In this document: one piece after another, positions 38,582 to 50,665 of the stretch
Layout of the letters: every line of letters begins with the position of its first letter
Numbering within the stretch: the first letter of the stretch is position 1
DNA from: Paracoccus limosus
GTDB taxonomy: Bacteria > Pseudomonadota > Alphaproteobacteria > Rhodobacterales > Rhodobacteraceae
Direction: 5' to 3'
DNA: 64,000 nucleotides
Assembly: GCF_009711185.1 (NCBI RefSeq)
Contig: NZ_WMIF01000011.1
Span: forward strand, 1 to 64,000
Notes under the pieces: model-generated
Told to the model about the DNA's origin: nothing
Seen by the model: only the letters and a program-made list of their open reading frames with translations
Database searches by the model: none
Position numbers and translations under genes: made by a program

Positions 38582-40600
38582 TCAGACGAAGTTGAAATCC
38601 GAGGCACCCAGCGCCGAGGCGTTCACATTGACCAGCGTGATCGTGGTGCCGCCAAAGCTGACCAGCGCATTGCTGCCCGACTGGCTGATGTGCAGGTCGT
38701 CGAAACTGTCATAGCGTGTCCCCTGCCAGGTGCCGGCGGTGATGCGGATATGGTCGATGCCATCCTGCCAGTCGGTGATGCGGTCAGCGCCAAAGCCGGT
38801 GCCGAACAGGAACACATCCGCCCCGGCGCCGCCGGTCAGCACATCCGCCCCGACCCCGCCACTCAGCATGTCATTGCCGGCCGCGCCGTTCAGCACGTCA
38901 TTGCCGCCGCCGCCCTGCAGCACGTTGTTGCCGGCGCTGCCGATCAGGCGGTCGCCGTAATTCGAGCCGTTGACGTTCTCGATCCCGATCAGCAGATCGC
39001 TGCCATGGCCGCCGCCGACGAATTGCGCCGTGGTCAGGCCAAGGTTCACCGTCACCCCGGCATTGGCATTGCCATAGGCCACAGTGTCGATCCCCGCGCC
39101 GCCGTTCAGCGTGTCATTGCCCATGCCGCCGTTCAGCAGATCATTGCCGCCGCCACCCTGCAACACATTCGCCCCGGCGCTGCCAAGGATGGTATCGGCA
39201 TAGGCCGAGCCATTGACGTTCTCGATATTCAACAGCGTATCGCTGCCCTGCCCGCCGCCGATCACCTGCGCCCCGGTCAGCGCCAGATTGACCCGGATGC
39301 CGCTGGTCGCATTGCCATAGCCGGTCAGGTCGACGCCATCGCCGCCGTCCAGCCGGTCATCGCCCGCCCCGCCGATCAGCGTATCGCGCCCCGAGCCGCC
39401 CTCGACCTTGTCATTGCCGCCATAGCCCAGGAAATAATCGTCGCCATCCTCCAGCTCGATGGTGTCATAGCTGCTGACGGTGCGGATGCCGCTCAGATTG
39501 AACACATCCGCGCCGCCGGTGCCGGCAATATCGTAATAGGAGAAATCCAGCGTCTCGGCGCCGCTGACATGGGCGGCGTCCAGCATCAGCCGCGACACGG
39601 TCAGATCGCCCGACAGCCGGATCACATCGGCACCGTCGCCGCCGTTGAACGTATCGAGCCCCGGATCCGTGCCGCCGATATAGAAAGTGTCATCGCCGGT
39701 GCCGCCGATCAGCAGATCGTTGCCCGAACCGCCGATCAGCGAATCCGCACCGGCGCCCCCGTTCAGCGTGTCATTGCCCGAGCCGCCGTCGATCTTGTCA
39801 TTGCCGATATAGCCGGTAAAGCGGTCGTCGCCGTCATTCATCTTGATCCAGTCGTAGCTGGTCACATAGGTCAGCCCGCTCAGATCAAAGACATCCGCCC
39901 CGCCCGTGCCGGCGATATCGTAATAGGAAAAATCCAGCGTCTCGGTGCTGGTCAGATGCGCAGCATCCAGCGACAGCTGCGCGACGGTCAGATTGGCCGA
40001 CAGCCGGATGATGTCTGCGCCATCACCGCCGTCGAAGGTGTCGATCCCCGAATCCGTGCCGCCGATATAGAAGGTGTCATCGCCGGTGCCGCCGATCAGC
40101 TGATCGTTGCCCGAACCACCAATCAGCGAATCCCCGCCAGCGCCCCCGTTCAGCGTGTCATTGCCCGAGCCGCCATCGACCAGATCCTTGCCGCTATAGC
40201 CGGTAAAGCGGTCGTCACCATCGTTCATCTTGATCCAGTCATAGCTGCTCGCATAAGTGAGCCCGCTCAGATCAAAGACATCCGCCCCGCCCGTGCCGGC
40301 AATGTCGTAATAGGAAAAATCCAGCGTCTCGGTGCTGGTCAGATGCGCGGCATCCAGCGACAGCTGCGACACGGTGACATTGCCCGACAGCCGGATCACA
40401 TCTGCGCCGTCGCCACCGTTGAACGTGTCGATGCCAAAATCCGTGCCGCCAATGTAAAAGGTGTCATCGCCGGTGCCCCCGTTCAGCGTGTCATTGCCGC
40501 CGTTGCCGGTGATGCGGTCATTGCCGGCCAGACCGTTGATCACATCCGCGCCCGAGGTGCCATTCAGCGTATCCGCGCCGCTACTTCCATCAATCGCCAT
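38582..40600 (-). CDS. Large RTX repeat protein with triplicated module
   Basis: 672 residues. Dozens of Ca-binding nonapeptides (GGxGxDxLx), such as GGSGNDTLNGGAG, fill the protein except for non-RTX spacers. The first half contains three near-identical 129-residue modules: an RTX block, then DTFYIGGTD, ETLDFSYYDIAGTGGADVF, and SYDWIKMNDGDDRF or its variant. The C-terminal ~110 residues (AGADVFLFGTGFGADRITDWQDG onward) resemble the serralysin-type C-terminal domain used by type I secretion. There is no Sec signal. Probably a secreted surface or adhesin-like protein; no enzyme domain is seen and no type I exporter is nearby. Start at 40600 is the best ATG; GTG 12 bases earlier is possible. 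Confidence 0.8.
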   Translation of the reverse strand: MAIDGSSGADTLNGTSGADVINGLAGNDRITGNGGNDTLNGGTGDDTFYIGGTDFGIDTFNGGDGADVIRLSGNVTVSQLSLDAAHLTSTETLDFSYYDIAGTGGADVFDLSGLTYASSYDWIKMNDGDDRFTGYSGKDLVDGGSGNDTLNGGAGGDSLIGGSGNDQLIGGTGDDTFYIGGTDSGIDTFDGGDGADIIRLSANLTVAQLSLDAAHLTSTETLDFSYYDIAGTGGADVFDLSGLTYVTSYDWIKMNDGDDRFTGYIGNDKIDGGSGNDTLNGGAGADSLIGGSGNDLLIGGTGDDTFYIGGTDPGLDTFNGGDGADVIRLSGDLTVSRLMLDAAHVSGAETLDFSYYDIAGTGGADVFNLSGIRTVSSYDTIELEDGDDYFLGYGGNDKVEGGSGRDTLIGGAGDDRLDGGDGVDLTGYGNATSGIRVNLALTGAQVIGGGQGSDTLLNIENVNGSAYADTILGSAGANVLQGGGGNDLLNGGMGNDTLNGGAGIDTVAYGNANAGVTVNLGLTTAQFVGGGHGSDLLIGIENVNGSNYGDRLIGSAGNNVLQGGGGNDVLNGAAGNDMLSGGVGADVLTGGAGADVFLFGTGFGADRITDWQDGIDHIRITAGTWQGTRYDSFDDLHISQSGSNALVSFGGTTITLVNVNASALGASDFNFV
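39400..40520 (-). repeat. 387-bp tandem DNA repeats inside the RTX gene
   Basis: A marker segment (GCCGCCGATATAGAAAG or its variant) recurs at 39671, 40058 and 40445, exactly 387 bases apart, and long stretches between are nearly identical. The outer copy toward the C-terminus (about 39400-39670) is most diverged, which indicates stepwise duplication. Limits are approximate. Confidence 0.8.
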
Positions 40601-40909
40601 CTTGCGTCTCACTTGTTCTGAATGCGCCTTTGTCGCCAAGAAGCTCTGCCGCCGCAGACGAACTTGTCAAAGCAAATCTGGACGGATCGGCACCTGCCGA
40701 TGACCCGGTACAGGGCCCGGCCTCAGCCCCCGGCGCGGGCCCGGCAGTTGCTTGCGGTAACGGCGGAAAGTTTTGCGATCACAGCTTGATTTTATGTGAT
40801 CACAAAAGCTGGAAACAGGTCGATTTTCCGCATTTTCCGACTCTTGGCGCTTTGGAGGGGTCTGCGAATATGCCACAAGCCGGCCAACCGATCTTAGCGG
40901 GGAATGACG
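40601..40909. promoter_or_regulatory. Divergent control region RTX gene / sucC
   Basis: 309 bases without a gene. The part next to sucC (40765-40840) is AT-rich and carries the palindrome pair at 40775-40803. GGGGA at 40899-40903 is the sucC ribosome site. I found no clear promoter for the RTX gene. Confidence 0.5.
40775..40803. promoter_or_regulatory. G(C/T)GATCAC palindrome pair upstream of sucC
   Basis: GCGATCAC at 40775-40782 and GTGATCAC at 40796-40803 are again 21 bases apart start to start, as before sdhC. They lie 107-135 bases before the sucC start. One arm of the first site deviates by one base. Confidence 0.65.
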
Positions 40910-42103
40910 ATGAACATCCATGAATACCAGGCCAAGGCGCTGCTGCGCCAATACGGCGCTCCGGTCTCCGACGGCCGGGTCGTGATGAAGGCCGACGAGG
41001 CCAAGACCGCCGCCGGCGAGCTGGACGGCCCGCTTTGGGTCGTCAAGGCGCAGATCCATGCCGGCGGTCGCGGCAAGGGCCATTTCAAGGAAAAGGAAGC
41101 CGGTGACAAAGGCGGCGTCCGTCTGGCGAAATCCGTGGCCGAGGCCGAGGAACTGTCACGCCAGATGCTGGGCCGCACCCTGATCACGCATCAGACCGGC
41201 GAAACCGGCAAGCAGGTCAACCGCATCTATATCGAAGACGGCAGCGACATCGCGCGCGAGCTCTACCTCGCGCTGCTGGTTGATCGCGGCACCTCGCGCA
41301 TCAGCTTCGTCGCCTCGACCGAAGGCGGCATGGACATCGAGGAGGTCGCGGCCTCGACCCCCGAAAAGATCGTCAGCTTCTCGGTCGATCCGGCCTCGGG
41401 GCTTTCGGATTTCCACGGCCGCCGCGTGGCCTTTGCGCTGGGTCTGACCGGTGGTCAGGTCAAGCAATGCGTGGCGCTGGTGAAAAACCTGTATCGCATG
41501 TTCATCGAAAAAGACATGGAGATGCTGGAGATCAACCCGCTGATCGTGACCCCCGAAGGCAACATCAAATGCCTCGACGCGAAAATGGGTTTCGACAACA
41601 ACGCGCTCTATCGCCAGCCCGACATCCTCGCGCTGCGTGACGAGACCGAAGAAGATCCCAAGGAACTGGCCGCCTCGAAGTTCGACCTGAACTACATCGC
41701 GCTCGACGGCGAGATCGGCTGCATGGTGAACGGCGCGGGTCTGGCGATGGCCACCATGGACATCATCAAACTGTTCGGGGCCGAGCCCGCGAACTTCCTT
41801 GATGTCGGCGGCGGCGCGACCAAGGAAAAGGTCACCGAGGCGTTCAAGATCATCACCTCGGACCCGAACGTCAAAGGCATTCTGGTCAACATCTTCGGCG
41901 GCATCATGCGCTGCGACATCATCGCGGAAGGCATCATCGCCGCCGTGAAAGAGGTCGGTCTGCAAGTGCCGCTGGTCGTGCGTCTGGAAGGCACCAACGT
42001 CGAGCTGGGCAAAGAGATCATTTCGAAATCCGGCCTGAACGTGATCGCCGCAGATGACCTGTCGGACGCCGCCCAGAAAATTGTCAAAGCGGTGAAGGGG
42101 TAA
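40910..42103 (+). CDS. sucC: Succinyl-CoA synthetase beta subunit (ADP-forming)
   Basis: 397 residues. ATP-grasp enzyme: [16 protein letters not shown], then [15 protein letters not shown] near 45-59, [11 protein letters not shown] near 205-215 with Mg ligands, and the CoA/phosphohistidine power-helix region [11 protein letters not shown] near 300. With SucD it makes ATP from succinyl-CoA. ATG 40910 is chosen over ATG 40904 because GGGGA is optimally spaced from it. Confidence 0.97.
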   Translation: MNIHEYQAKALLRQYGAPVSDGRVVMKADEAKTAAGELDGPLWVVKAQIHAGGRGKGHFKEKEAGDKGGVRLAKSVAEAEELSRQMLGRTLITHQTGETGKQVNRIYIEDGSDIARELYLALLVDRGTSRISFVASTEGGMDIEEVAASTPEKIVSFSVDPASGLSDFHGRRVAFALGLTGGQVKQCVALVKNLYRMFIEKDMEMLEINPLIVTPEGNIKCLDAKMGFDNNALYRQPDILALRDETEEDPKELAASKFDLNYIALDGEIGCMVNGAGLAMATMDIIKLFGAEPANFLDVGGGATKEKVTEAFKIITSDPNVKGILVNIFGGIMRCDIIAEGIIAAVKEVGLQVPLVVRLEGTNVELGKEIISKSGLNVIAADDLSDAAQKIVKAVKG

Positions 42104-42107
42104 TTCC

Positions 42108-42992
42108 ATGGCCGTTCTCGTTAACAAAGACACCAAAGTCATCTGCCAGGGCATCACCGGGTCTCAGGGCACCTTCCACACCGAACAGGCGATCGCTTAC
42201 GGCACCAAGATGGTCGGCGGCGTGACCCCCGGCAAAGGCGGCTCGGAACATCTGGGCCTGCCGGTCTACAACTCGGTCCATGAGGCCGTGGCGAAAACCG
42301 GCGCCAATGCGACCGCGATCTATGTGCCGCCGCCCTTCGCGGCCGATTCGATCCTGGAAGCCATCGACGCCCAGATCCCGCTGATCGTCGCCATCACCGA
42401 GGGCATCCCGGTTCTGGACATGATGCGGGTGAAGCGCGCGCTGCAAGGCTCGAACTCGCTGCTGATCGGCCCGAACTGCCCCGGCATCATGACGCCGGAC
42501 GAATGCAAGATCGGCATCATGCCGGGCTCGATCTTCCGTCGCGGCTCGGTGGGCGTCGTCTCGCGCTCGGGCACGCTGACCTATGAAGCGGTGAAACAGA
42601 CCTCGGACGTGGGTCTGGGCCAATCCTCGGCCGTGGGCATCGGCGGCGACCCGATCAAGGGCATGGAGCACATCGACGTGCTGCGCATGTTCTTGGACGA
42701 TCCGGAAACCGAATCGATCATCATGATCGGCGAAATCGGTGGCTCCGCCGAGGAAGAGGCCGCCGAATTCCTGGCCGAGCAGAAGAAAAAGGGCCGCTGG
42801 AAGCCGACCGCCGGTTTCATCGCTGGCCGCACCGCGCCGAAGGGCCGCCGCATGGGTCATGCCGGTGCCATCGTCTCGGGTGGCAAGGGCGACGCGGAAT
42901 CGAAGATCGAGGCCATGAAATCGGCCGGGATCATCGTCGCCGACAGCCCGGCAGGTCTGGGCGAGGCCGTTCTGAAGGCGCTCGGGCGGTAA
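42108..42992 (+). CDS. sucD: Succinyl-CoA synthetase alpha subunit
   Basis: 294 residues. CoA-binding Rossmann domain starts [16 protein letters not shown] near 13-28. Second domain has [10 protein letters not shown] near 122-131 and the phosphorylated active-site His251 in [13 protein letters not shown]. Four bases after the sucC stop, hence one operon. Confidence 0.97.
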   Translation: MAVLVNKDTKVICQGITGSQGTFHTEQAIAYGTKMVGGVTPGKGGSEHLGLPVYNSVHEAVAKTGANATAIYVPPPFAADSILEAIDAQIPLIVAITEGIPVLDMMRVKRALQGSNSLLIGPNCPGIMTPDECKIGIMPGSIFRRGSVGVVSRSGTLTYEAVKQTSDVGLGQSSAVGIGGDPIKGMEHIDVLRMFLDDPETESIIMIGEIGGSAEEEAAEFLAEQKKKGRWKPTAGFIAGRTAPKGRRMGHAGAIVSGGKGDAESKIEAMKSAGIIVADSPAGLGEAVLKALGR

Positions 42993-43038
42993 AGTGCCGG
43001 GATTCGGGGCCGGAACCGGTCACGAATTCGTAAGACTT

Positions 43039-43081
43039 TTGACTTAGGCGTAGCCCCTGCCTACCTTGTCAGGGGCTACGC
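43039..43081 (+). promoter_or_regulatory. Promoter with embedded 12-bp inverted repeat before sucA unit
   Basis: TTGACT (43039-43044), 17 bases, TACCTT (43062-43067): a good housekeeping-type promoter. A perfect inverted repeat GCGTAGCCCCTG (43048-43059) / CAGGGGCTACGC (43070-43081) overlaps spacer and start region. It could be an operator, a leader hairpin, or the sucCD terminator doubling as these; no U-run follows. Confidence 0.6.
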
Positions 43082-43102
43082 AATACCGCCACAGGTGGAA
43101 AA

Positions 43103-43495
43103 TTGGACCGCAGAAGCATCAGCCCCGATCATCTTGCCCGGCCCTTCAGGGTCCGGCGCGGGATTCGGTTGCTGGCCGTCGCCACGCTGGCGCTGGCGGC
43201 CGCCGCCTGCGGACGCGGTCCGACCGAGGACATCCTGCGCGGCGGCGTGCCCGCCCGCACCAACCTGCACCAGACCACCGGCCTGCCCAGCGAGGCGGTG
43301 CGCACCGTCAATCGCAACGATGCCGGCTGGCGCGTGATCTTTCACCCGGCCCGCGCCCCCGTCGGCGCCGAGCAGCAGGCCGCGCGCGCGTTGTGCGGTC
43401 TGGAACGACGTGCCGTCTCCAGGATCGAGCGGCTGCCTCTCGATGCGCCAACCGACGATCCGGGCGCGGTCAAGTTCGATATCATCTGTGCCTGA
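43103..43495 (+). CDS. Putative lipoprotein between sucD and sucA
   Basis: 130 residues from TTG 43103, chosen because AGGTGG lies five bases upstream and no ATG is available before the signal peptide. Basic N-terminus, hydrophobic core LLAVATLALAAAAC with candidate lipidated Cys36, then a soluble domain with two Cys (ALCGLERR and the penultimate Cys). No family recognised. First gene after the promoter at 43039, so it probably leads the sucAB-lpd transcript. Confidence 0.65.
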   Translation: MDRRSISPDHLARPFRVRRGIRLLAVATLALAAAACGRGPTEDILRGGVPARTNLHQTTGLPSEAVRTVNRNDAGWRVIFHPARAPVGAEQQAARALCGLERRAVSRIERLPLDAPTDDPGAVKFDIICA

Positions 43496-43616
43496 CCCGA
43501 CCGCCCCCGTGACTGACGACCCCAAGACCGGCGCAGGCCCGGCCCGAACCGCAGAGACGCTCTCTGCCCCTTTCCCAGCCGCCTGAGCGCGACGGCAAGC
43601 AACTGGACGATCAGAA

Positions 43617-46583
43617 ATGAACGATCAATCCCCCAACGCAACCTTTCACGATTCGAGCTTTCTGCAGGGCCATAACGCGGCCTATGTCGAACAGCTCTAC
43701 GGCCAGTGGGCCAAGGACGCCTCGGCGGTGGACGCGGCATGGGATGCCTTTTTCCGCAGCCTCGGCGATGACGAGGCGACCGTCACCCGCGAAGCCAAGG
43801 GCGCAAGCTGGCACCGCGCCGACTGGCCGCCGGCGCCTTCGGATGACACCACGGCGGCGCTGACCGGCGAATGGCCGATGCTGCCCAAGGCCGAGGCCAA
43901 GGCCGCGCTGGACAAGATCGCCGCGAAAGCCGGTGAAAAGGGCGTCAGCCTGACCGACGACCAGCTGAAGCGCGCCGTTCTGGACAGCATCCGCGCCATC
44001 ATGCTGATCCGCGCCTTCCGCATCCGGGGCCATCTGCACGCCGATCTGGACCCGCTTGGCATGCGCGAAGTGCCCGACACCGGCGAGCTTGACCCGCGCA
44101 CCTACGGCTTTACCGAGGCCGACATGGACCGGCCGATCTTCATCGACAACGTGCTGGGCCTGCAGATCGCCTCGATCCGCCAGATCACCGATCTGATGAA
44201 GCGCACCTATTGCGGCACCTTCGCCATCCAGTTCATGCATATCTCGAACCCCGAGGAAGCCGCCTGGCTCAAGGAACGGATCGAGGGCTACGGCAAGGAA
44301 ATCGCCTTCACCCGCGAAGGCCGCCGCGCCATCCTCAACAAGCTGGTCGAGGCCGAGGGCTTCGAAAAGTTCCTGCACGTCAAATACATGGGCACCAAAC
44401 GCTTCGGCCTTGACGGTGGCGAGGCGCTGATCCCCGCGATGGAGCAGATCATCAAGCGCGGCGGCGCGCTTGGCGTCAAGGACATCGTGGTCGGCATGCC
44501 GCACCGCGGCCGCCTGTCGGTGCTGGCCAATGTGCTCAGCAAACCTTACCGCGCCATCTTCCACGAATTCCAGGGCGGCAGCTACAAGCCCGATGACGTG
44601 GACGGCTCGGGCGACGTGAAATACCACCTCGGCGCCAGTTCGGACCGCACCTTCGACGACAATACCGTCCACCTGTCGCTGACCGCCAACCCCTCGCACC
44701 TCGAGGCGGTGAACCCGGTCGTGCTGGGCAAGGTCCGCGCCAAGCAGGACCAGCTGTCGGACACCACGCATCGCACCGCAGTGCTGCCGATCCTGCTGCA
44801 TGGCGACGCGGCCTTCGCCGGTCAGGGCATCGTCGCGGAATGTTTCCAGCTTTCGGGCATCCGCGGCCATCGCACCGGGGGCACCATCCATATCGTGGTG
44901 AACAACCAGATCGGCTTTACCACCGCGCCGCATTTCTCGCGCACCTCGCCCTATCCGACCGATATCGCGCTGATGGTCGAGGCGCCGATCTTCCACGTCA
45001 ACGGCGACGACCCCGAGGCCGTGGTCCACGCCTCGCGCGTGGCGACCGAGTTCCGGCAGAAGTTCCACAAGGACGTGGTCATCGACATCTTCTGCTATCG
45101 CCGCTTCGGTCACAACGAAGGCGACGAGCCGATGTTCACCAACCCGGCGATGTATAAAAACATCAAGGGCCACAAGACCACGCTGCAACTCTACACCGAC
45201 CGTCTGGTCGCCGACGGCCTCGTGCCCGAAGGCGAGATCGAAGAGATGAAGGCCGCCTTCCAGGCGCATCTCAACGAGGAATTCGAGGTCGGCAAGAACT
45301 TCAAGCCGAACAAGGCCGACTGGCTGGACGGCAAATGGTCGGGCCTCGAAGCCGAGGGCGAGGAATACACCGCCGGTCAGACCGGCATCGCCCCCGACAC
45401 CATGGCCGAGATCGGCACCGCGCTGACCCGCGCGCCTGACGGGTTTGAACTGCACAAGACCGTGGGCCGGCTTCTGGACGCCAAGAAGCAGATGTTCGAA
45501 ACCGGCAAGGGCTTCGATTGGGCCACCGGTGAGGCGCTGGCCTTCGGCTCGCTGCTGGTCGAGGGCTCGCCGGTGCGTCTGGCCGGTCAGGACTCGACGC
45601 GCGGCACCTTCTCGCAGCGCCATTCGGCCTTCATCGATCAGGTCACCGAGGAACGCTACTATCCGCTGAACCACATCCGGGGCGGGCAGGCGCGTTACGA
45701 AGTCATCGACTCGATGCTGTCGGAATATGCGGTGCTGGGCTTCGAATATGGCTATTCGCTGGCCGAGCCGAACACGCTGACCCTGTGGGAAGCCCAGTTC
45801 GGCGACTTCGCCAACGGCGCGCAGATCATGTTCGACCAGTTCATCAACTCGGGCGAAAAGAAATGGCTGCGCATGTCGGGCCTCGTCGTGCTGATGCCGC
45901 ATGGCTACGAAGGCCAGGGCCCCGAGCACAGCTCGGCCCGGCTGGAACGCTGGCTGCAAATGTCGGCCGAGGACAACTGGATCGTCGCCAACTGCACCAC
46001 GCCGGCGAACTATTTCCACATCCTGCGCCGTCAGCTCAAGCGTCCCTTCCGCAAGCCGCTGATCATGATGACGCCGAAATCGCTGCTGCGTCACCCGATG
46101 GCGGTCAGCAAGGCCGAGGAATTCCAGACCGGCTCGACCTTCCACCGCGTGCTGTGGGACGATGCCGAACGCGGCCATTCCGAGCTGCAACTGAAACCCG
46201 ACGACCAGATCAAGCGCGTCGTCATCAGCTCGGGCAAGGTCTATTACGACCTGCTGGCCGCGCGTGATGCCGCCGGCGCCGATGACGTCTATCTGCTGCG
46301 TCTGGAGCAATTCTATCCCTTCCCGGCGCAAGCCATGTCGAAGGAACTGGAACGCTTCAAGGACGCCGAGATCGTCTGGTGTCAGGAAGAGCCCAAGAAC
46401 ATGGGCGGCTGGTCCTTTGTCGAGCCGAACATCGAATGGGTGCTGTCGCGCATCGGTGCCAAGCATGGCCGTGCCCGCTATGTCGGCCGCGCCGCCTCGG
46501 CCTCGCCGGCCACGGGTCTCGCTTCGCGCCACAAGGCCGAGCAAGAGGCGCTGGTGACCGAAGCCGTCACGATCGGGGCCTGA
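43617..46583 (+). CDS. sucA: 2-oxoglutarate dehydrogenase E1 component
   Basis: 988 residues. Thiamine-diphosphate decarboxylase of the TCA cycle. N-terminal [14 protein letters not shown] mediates E2 binding. Active-site and ThDP motifs include [16 protein letters not shown] near 290-305, [13 protein letters not shown] near 400, and [11 protein letters not shown] near 500. C-terminal [12 protein letters not shown] fits the acetyl-CoA regulatory region. Two bases from the next start (46583/46585), so translation of E1 and E2 is coupled. Confidence 0.97.
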   Translation: MNDQSPNATFHDSSFLQGHNAAYVEQLYGQWAKDASAVDAAWDAFFRSLGDDEATVTREAKGASWHRADWPPAPSDDTTAALTGEWPMLPKAEAKAALDKIAAKAGEKGVSLTDDQLKRAVLDSIRAIMLIRAFRIRGHLHADLDPLGMREVPDTGELDPRTYGFTEADMDRPIFIDNVLGLQIASIRQITDLMKRTYCGTFAIQFMHISNPEEAAWLKERIEGYGKEIAFTREGRRAILNKLVEAEGFEKFLHVKYMGTKRFGLDGGEALIPAMEQIIKRGGALGVKDIVVGMPHRGRLSVLANVLSKPYRAIFHEFQGGSYKPDDVDGSGDVKYHLGASSDRTFDDNTVHLSLTANPSHLEAVNPVVLGKVRAKQDQLSDTTHRTAVLPILLHGDAAFAGQGIVAECFQLSGIRGHRTGGTIHIVVNNQIGFTTAPHFSRTSPYPTDIALMVEAPIFHVNGDDPEAVVHASRVATEFRQKFHKDVVIDIFCYRRFGHNEGDEPMFTNPAMYKNIKGHKTTLQLYTDRLVADGLVPEGEIEEMKAAFQAHLNEEFEVGKNFKPNKADWLDGKWSGLEAEGEEYTAGQTGIAPDTMAEIGTALTRAPDGFELHKTVGRLLDAKKQMFETGKGFDWATGEALAFGSLLVEGSPVRLAGQDSTRGTFSQRHSAFIDQVTEERYYPLNHIRGGQARYEVIDSMLSEYAVLGFEYGYSLAEPNTLTLWEAQFGDFANGAQIMFDQFINSGEKKWLRMSGLVVLMPHGYEGQGPEHSSARLERWLQMSAEDNWIVANCTTPANYFHILRRQLKRPFRKPLIMMTPKSLLRHPMAVSKAEEFQTGSTFHRVLWDDAERGHSELQLKPDDQIKRVVISSGKVYYDLLAARDAAGADDVYLLRLEQFYPFPAQAMSKELERFKDAEIVWCQEEPKNMGGWSFVEPNIEWVLSRIGAKHGRARYVGRAASASPATGLASRHKAEQEALVTEAVTIGA

Positions 46584-46584
46584 G

Positions 46585-48138
<1,554 letters not shown>

Positions 48139-48512
48139 ACCATGGCGATGCGCGCGCCCCATGCCTCCGGCCCCGCCGGGACCGGGCGCGCGCATCCCGG
48201 TCCTGCTCGGCGGGCCAGAGGTGCATCGGGCGGTGCATCCGGCGGTGTACGACCTGTGTACGCGCGGTGTACGCCTGCTGCACGGCTGTCACAGCGCAAT
48301 CGCCTGCAATTGCTGGGTGAAATGCGGATCGGCCCCGGACTGTTGCCCGGGCAACGCACGCAGCGCGTGGCACCCGCCGTTCCGGCAACCCAAACCCGCC
48401 CCGGATCGTTGCGGTCACGACCGGCAAAATGCGGGCAGCCTTTCGGCCCGACCTCGATCCATCGCGCGGCCTGCCGGCCCGTCCGCGCCCCCCATAGGCC
48501 AGGAGCCGAACC
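48139..48512. other. Gap between sucB and the 85-residue gene
   Basis: 374 bases. An open frame covers most of it, but its product is Arg/Pro/Gly-rich shadow sequence without motif or ribosome site. The notable element is a set of three GTGTACG repeats at 48245-48273. CCAGGAG at about 48500 is the ribosome site of the next gene. Confidence 0.5.
48245..48273. repeat. Three GTGTACG repeats in 11-bp phase
   Basis: GTGTACG at 48245, 48256 and 48267, each 11 bases apart, so all face the same side of the helix. Short phased direct repeats suggest a protein-binding array. They lie about 240 bases before the 85-residue gene and about 110 bases after sucB. Confidence 0.55.
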
Positions 48513-48770
48513 ATGACCCAGATGATCGCCCGCTACAGCTTCGCCAATTACGCCACCTTCAAGACCGCCTTCGACGATGACGCCGAGGATCGCGGCAACA
48601 GCGGCCTGTCGCTGCTGCAGCTCTGGCGCGAAAACGACCGCACGGCATGGGCGCTCTTTGCCGTCAGCGACGCCCCGGCGGCGCGTGACTATCTGCAGGG
48701 CGCGGCTGGCGTCTTCAACAGTCAGGCCGGGGTCACCGACACCGATTTCCATCTGGTCGAGACGGTCTGA
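48513..48770 (+). CDS. Hypothetical 85-residue protein
   Basis: Starts MTQMIARYSFANYATFKTAFDD and ends TDTDFHLVETV. The pattern of a short beta strand, helix (YATFKTAFDDDAEDR) and strand (DRTAWALFAVSD) is like small ferredoxin-fold dimeric alpha/beta barrel proteins, but I recognise no named family. Cytosolic. Its stop overlaps the MAPEG start by one base. Confidence 0.65.
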   Translation: MTQMIARYSFANYATFKTAFDDDAEDRGNSGLSLLQLWRENDRTAWALFAVSDAPAARDYLQGAAGVFNSQAGVTDTDFHLVETV

Positions 48771-49162
48771 TGGCGGCTGAAACCACCGCTCTGGCCTTGG
48801 CTGCGCTGCTTCAGGCAGCGCAGATCGGGCTGGCCGCCGTCTCGATGAATGGCGACGTGGGGGCGCGCTGGAACGCCAGCCCCCGCGACACCCAGCCCGA
48901 ATTCTCGGCCCGCACCGGGCGGCTGCGGCGCGCGGTGGACAACCATTTCCAGGGGCTGATCCTGTTCACCATCGCCGTGCTTCTGGTCGCGCTGACCGAC
49001 AGCGGCGGCGAGGTGACGGCGATCTGCGCCTGGGCCTATCTGATTGCGCGGATCCTCTACGTGCCCGCCTATGCCCTGGGCTGGTCGCCCTGGCGCTCGG
49101 CGATCTGGGGCGTGGGGTTTCTGGCCACAATGGTGATGATCGTCACCAGCCTTTTCTCATAG
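48770..49162 (+). CDS. MAPEG-family membrane protein
   Basis: 130 residues, four hydrophobic helices. LAALLQAAQIGLAAVSMNG, then RTGRLRRAVDNHFQGLILFTIAVLL (helix 2 with the N/E-x-F region) and AWAYLIARILYVPAYALGW match the MAPEG fold of eicosanoid/glutathione-type membrane proteins. Bacterial members of this small type are uncharacterised. It sits between the E2 and E3 genes of the 2-oxoglutarate dehydrogenase complex. Confidence 0.8.
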   Translation: MAAETTALALAALLQAAQIGLAAVSMNGDVGARWNASPRDTQPEFSARTGRLRRAVDNHFQGLILFTIAVLLVALTDSGGEVTAICAWAYLIARILYVPAYALGWSPWRSAIWGVGFLATMVMIVTSLFS

Positions 49163-49207
49163 ACCCGAACCGGCGCGTGCGGCGCCGGACCTGTTAAGGA
49201 GACCTGA

Positions 49208-50602
49208 ATGTCCACCTATGATCTGATCGTGATCGGCGCCGGCCCCGGCGGCTATGTCTGCGCCATCCGCGCCGCCCAGCTGGGCCTGAAGGTCGCCTGC
49301 GTCGAGGGCCGCGAAACCCTTGGCGGCACTTGCCTGAACGTCGGCTGCATCCCGTCCAAGGCCCTGCTGCACGCCAGCCACATGCTGCACGAAAGCCACG
49401 AGAATTTCGCCAAGATGGGCCTGATGAACGCCCATGTCGACGTCGACTGGTCGCAGATGCAAAGCTACAAGGCCGAGACGGTCGGCACCAACACCAAGGG
49501 CATCGAATTCCTGTTCAAGAAGAACAAGATCGACTGGATCAAGGGCTGGGCCGAGATCGAGGGCGCCGGCAAGGTCAAGGTCGGCGACACCACCTATGAG
49601 ACCAGGAACATCGTCATCGCCACCGGCTCCGAACCCTCGGCGCTGAAGGGGGTCGAGGTCGACAATGCCGGCGGCGTCGTGGTCGATTCGACCGGCGCGC
49701 TGGTCCTGCCGAACATCCCGAAATCCATGGTGGTGATCGGCGCCGGCGTCATCGGCCTTGAGCTTGGCTCGGTCTATGCGCGTCTGGGCGCCGAGGTGAC
49801 CGTGGTCGAATTCCTCGACTTCATCACCCCCGGCATGGACGGCGAGGTGCAAAAGCAGTTCCAGAAGATCCTGACCAAGCAGGGCCTGAAATTCGTCCTC
49901 GGCGCCGCCGTCTCGGGCGTCACGACCGACAACGGCACCGCGAAAGTCACCTACAAGCTGCGCAAGGACGACAGCGAGCATGTGATCGACGCCGATTGCG
50001 TGCTGGTCGCCACCGGCCGCCGCCCCTATGTCGCGGGCCTTGGCCTTGACAAGCTGGGCGTCGAAATGACCGAGCGCGGCTTCGTCAAGGTCAATGATCA
50101 CTGGCAGACCAGCGTCAAGGGCATCTATGCCATCGGCGACGCGGTTCCCGGCCCGATGCTGGCCCACAAGGCCGAGGATGAGGGCATGGCGGTGGCCGAG
50201 GTCGTTGCCGGCAAGCATGGCCATGTGAATTACAACGTCATCCCGGGCGTGATCTACACCACCCCCGAAGTGGCCAGCGTTGGCCTGACCGAAGAGGCCG
50301 CCAAGGACAGCGGTCGCAAGATCAAGGTCGGCAAGTTCCCCTTCATGGGCAATGCCCGCGCCAAGGCCCTGTTCCAGGCCGATGGCTTCGTCAAGATGAT
50401 CGTCGATGCGGAAACCGACCGCGTTCTGGGCTGCCATATCATCGGCCCGAATGCCGGCGAGATGATTCACGAGGTCTGCGTGGCGATGGAATTCGGTGCC
50501 GCAGCCGAGGATATCGCCCTGACCTGCCACGCCCACCCGACCTGTTCGGAAGCGGTGCGCGAGGCGGCTCTGGCCTGCGGCAGCGGCGCCATTCACGTCT
50601 GA
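49208..50602 (+). CDS. lpd: Dihydrolipoyl dehydrogenase (E3)
   Basis: 464 residues. FAD-binding [19 protein letters not shown] at the start and redox-active disulfide C42-x4-C47 in [19 protein letters not shown]-binding [21 protein letters not shown] near 180-200, FAD motif [22 protein letters not shown] near 305-327, and interface catalytic pair in CHAHPTCSE near 443. Reoxidises the lipoyl groups of SucB. Own ribosome site TAAGGAGACCTG. Followed by a terminator. Confidence 0.97.
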   Translation: MSTYDLIVIGAGPGGYVCAIRAAQLGLKVACVEGRETLGGTCLNVGCIPSKALLHASHMLHESHENFAKMGLMNAHVDVDWSQMQSYKAETVGTNTKGIEFLFKKNKIDWIKGWAEIEGAGKVKVGDTTYETRNIVIATGSEPSALKGVEVDNAGGVVVDSTGALVLPNIPKSMVVIGAGVIGLELGSVYARLGAEVTVVEFLDFITPGMDGEVQKQFQKILTKQGLKFVLGAAVSGVTTDNGTAKVTYKLRKDDSEHVIDADCVLVATGRRPYVAGLGLDKLGVEMTERGFVKVNDHWQTSVKGIYAIGDAVPGPMLAHKAEDEGMAVAEVVAGKHGHVNYNVIPGVIYTTPEVASVGLTEEAAKDSGRKIKVGKFPFMGNARAKALFQADGFVKMIVDAETDRVLGCHIIGPNAGEMIHEVCVAMEFGAAAEDIALTCHAHPTCSEAVREAALACGSGAIHV

Positions 50603-50665
50603 ATCGGCGCCCATCGGCGGATCTCCACCGATACAACCGGAAATTGACGGCAATAAACCGCCGAC

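Noticed and set aside
38570..40621. A 683-codon plus-strand frame opposite the RTX gene
   Set aside because: Repeats in it are the complement of RTX repeats; no start site or domain. The RTX reading has the calcium-motif signature.
48142..48516. Plus-strand frame filling the sucB-48513 gap
   Set aside because: No motif, no ribosome site, biased Arg/Pro/Gly composition, overlaps the next start.
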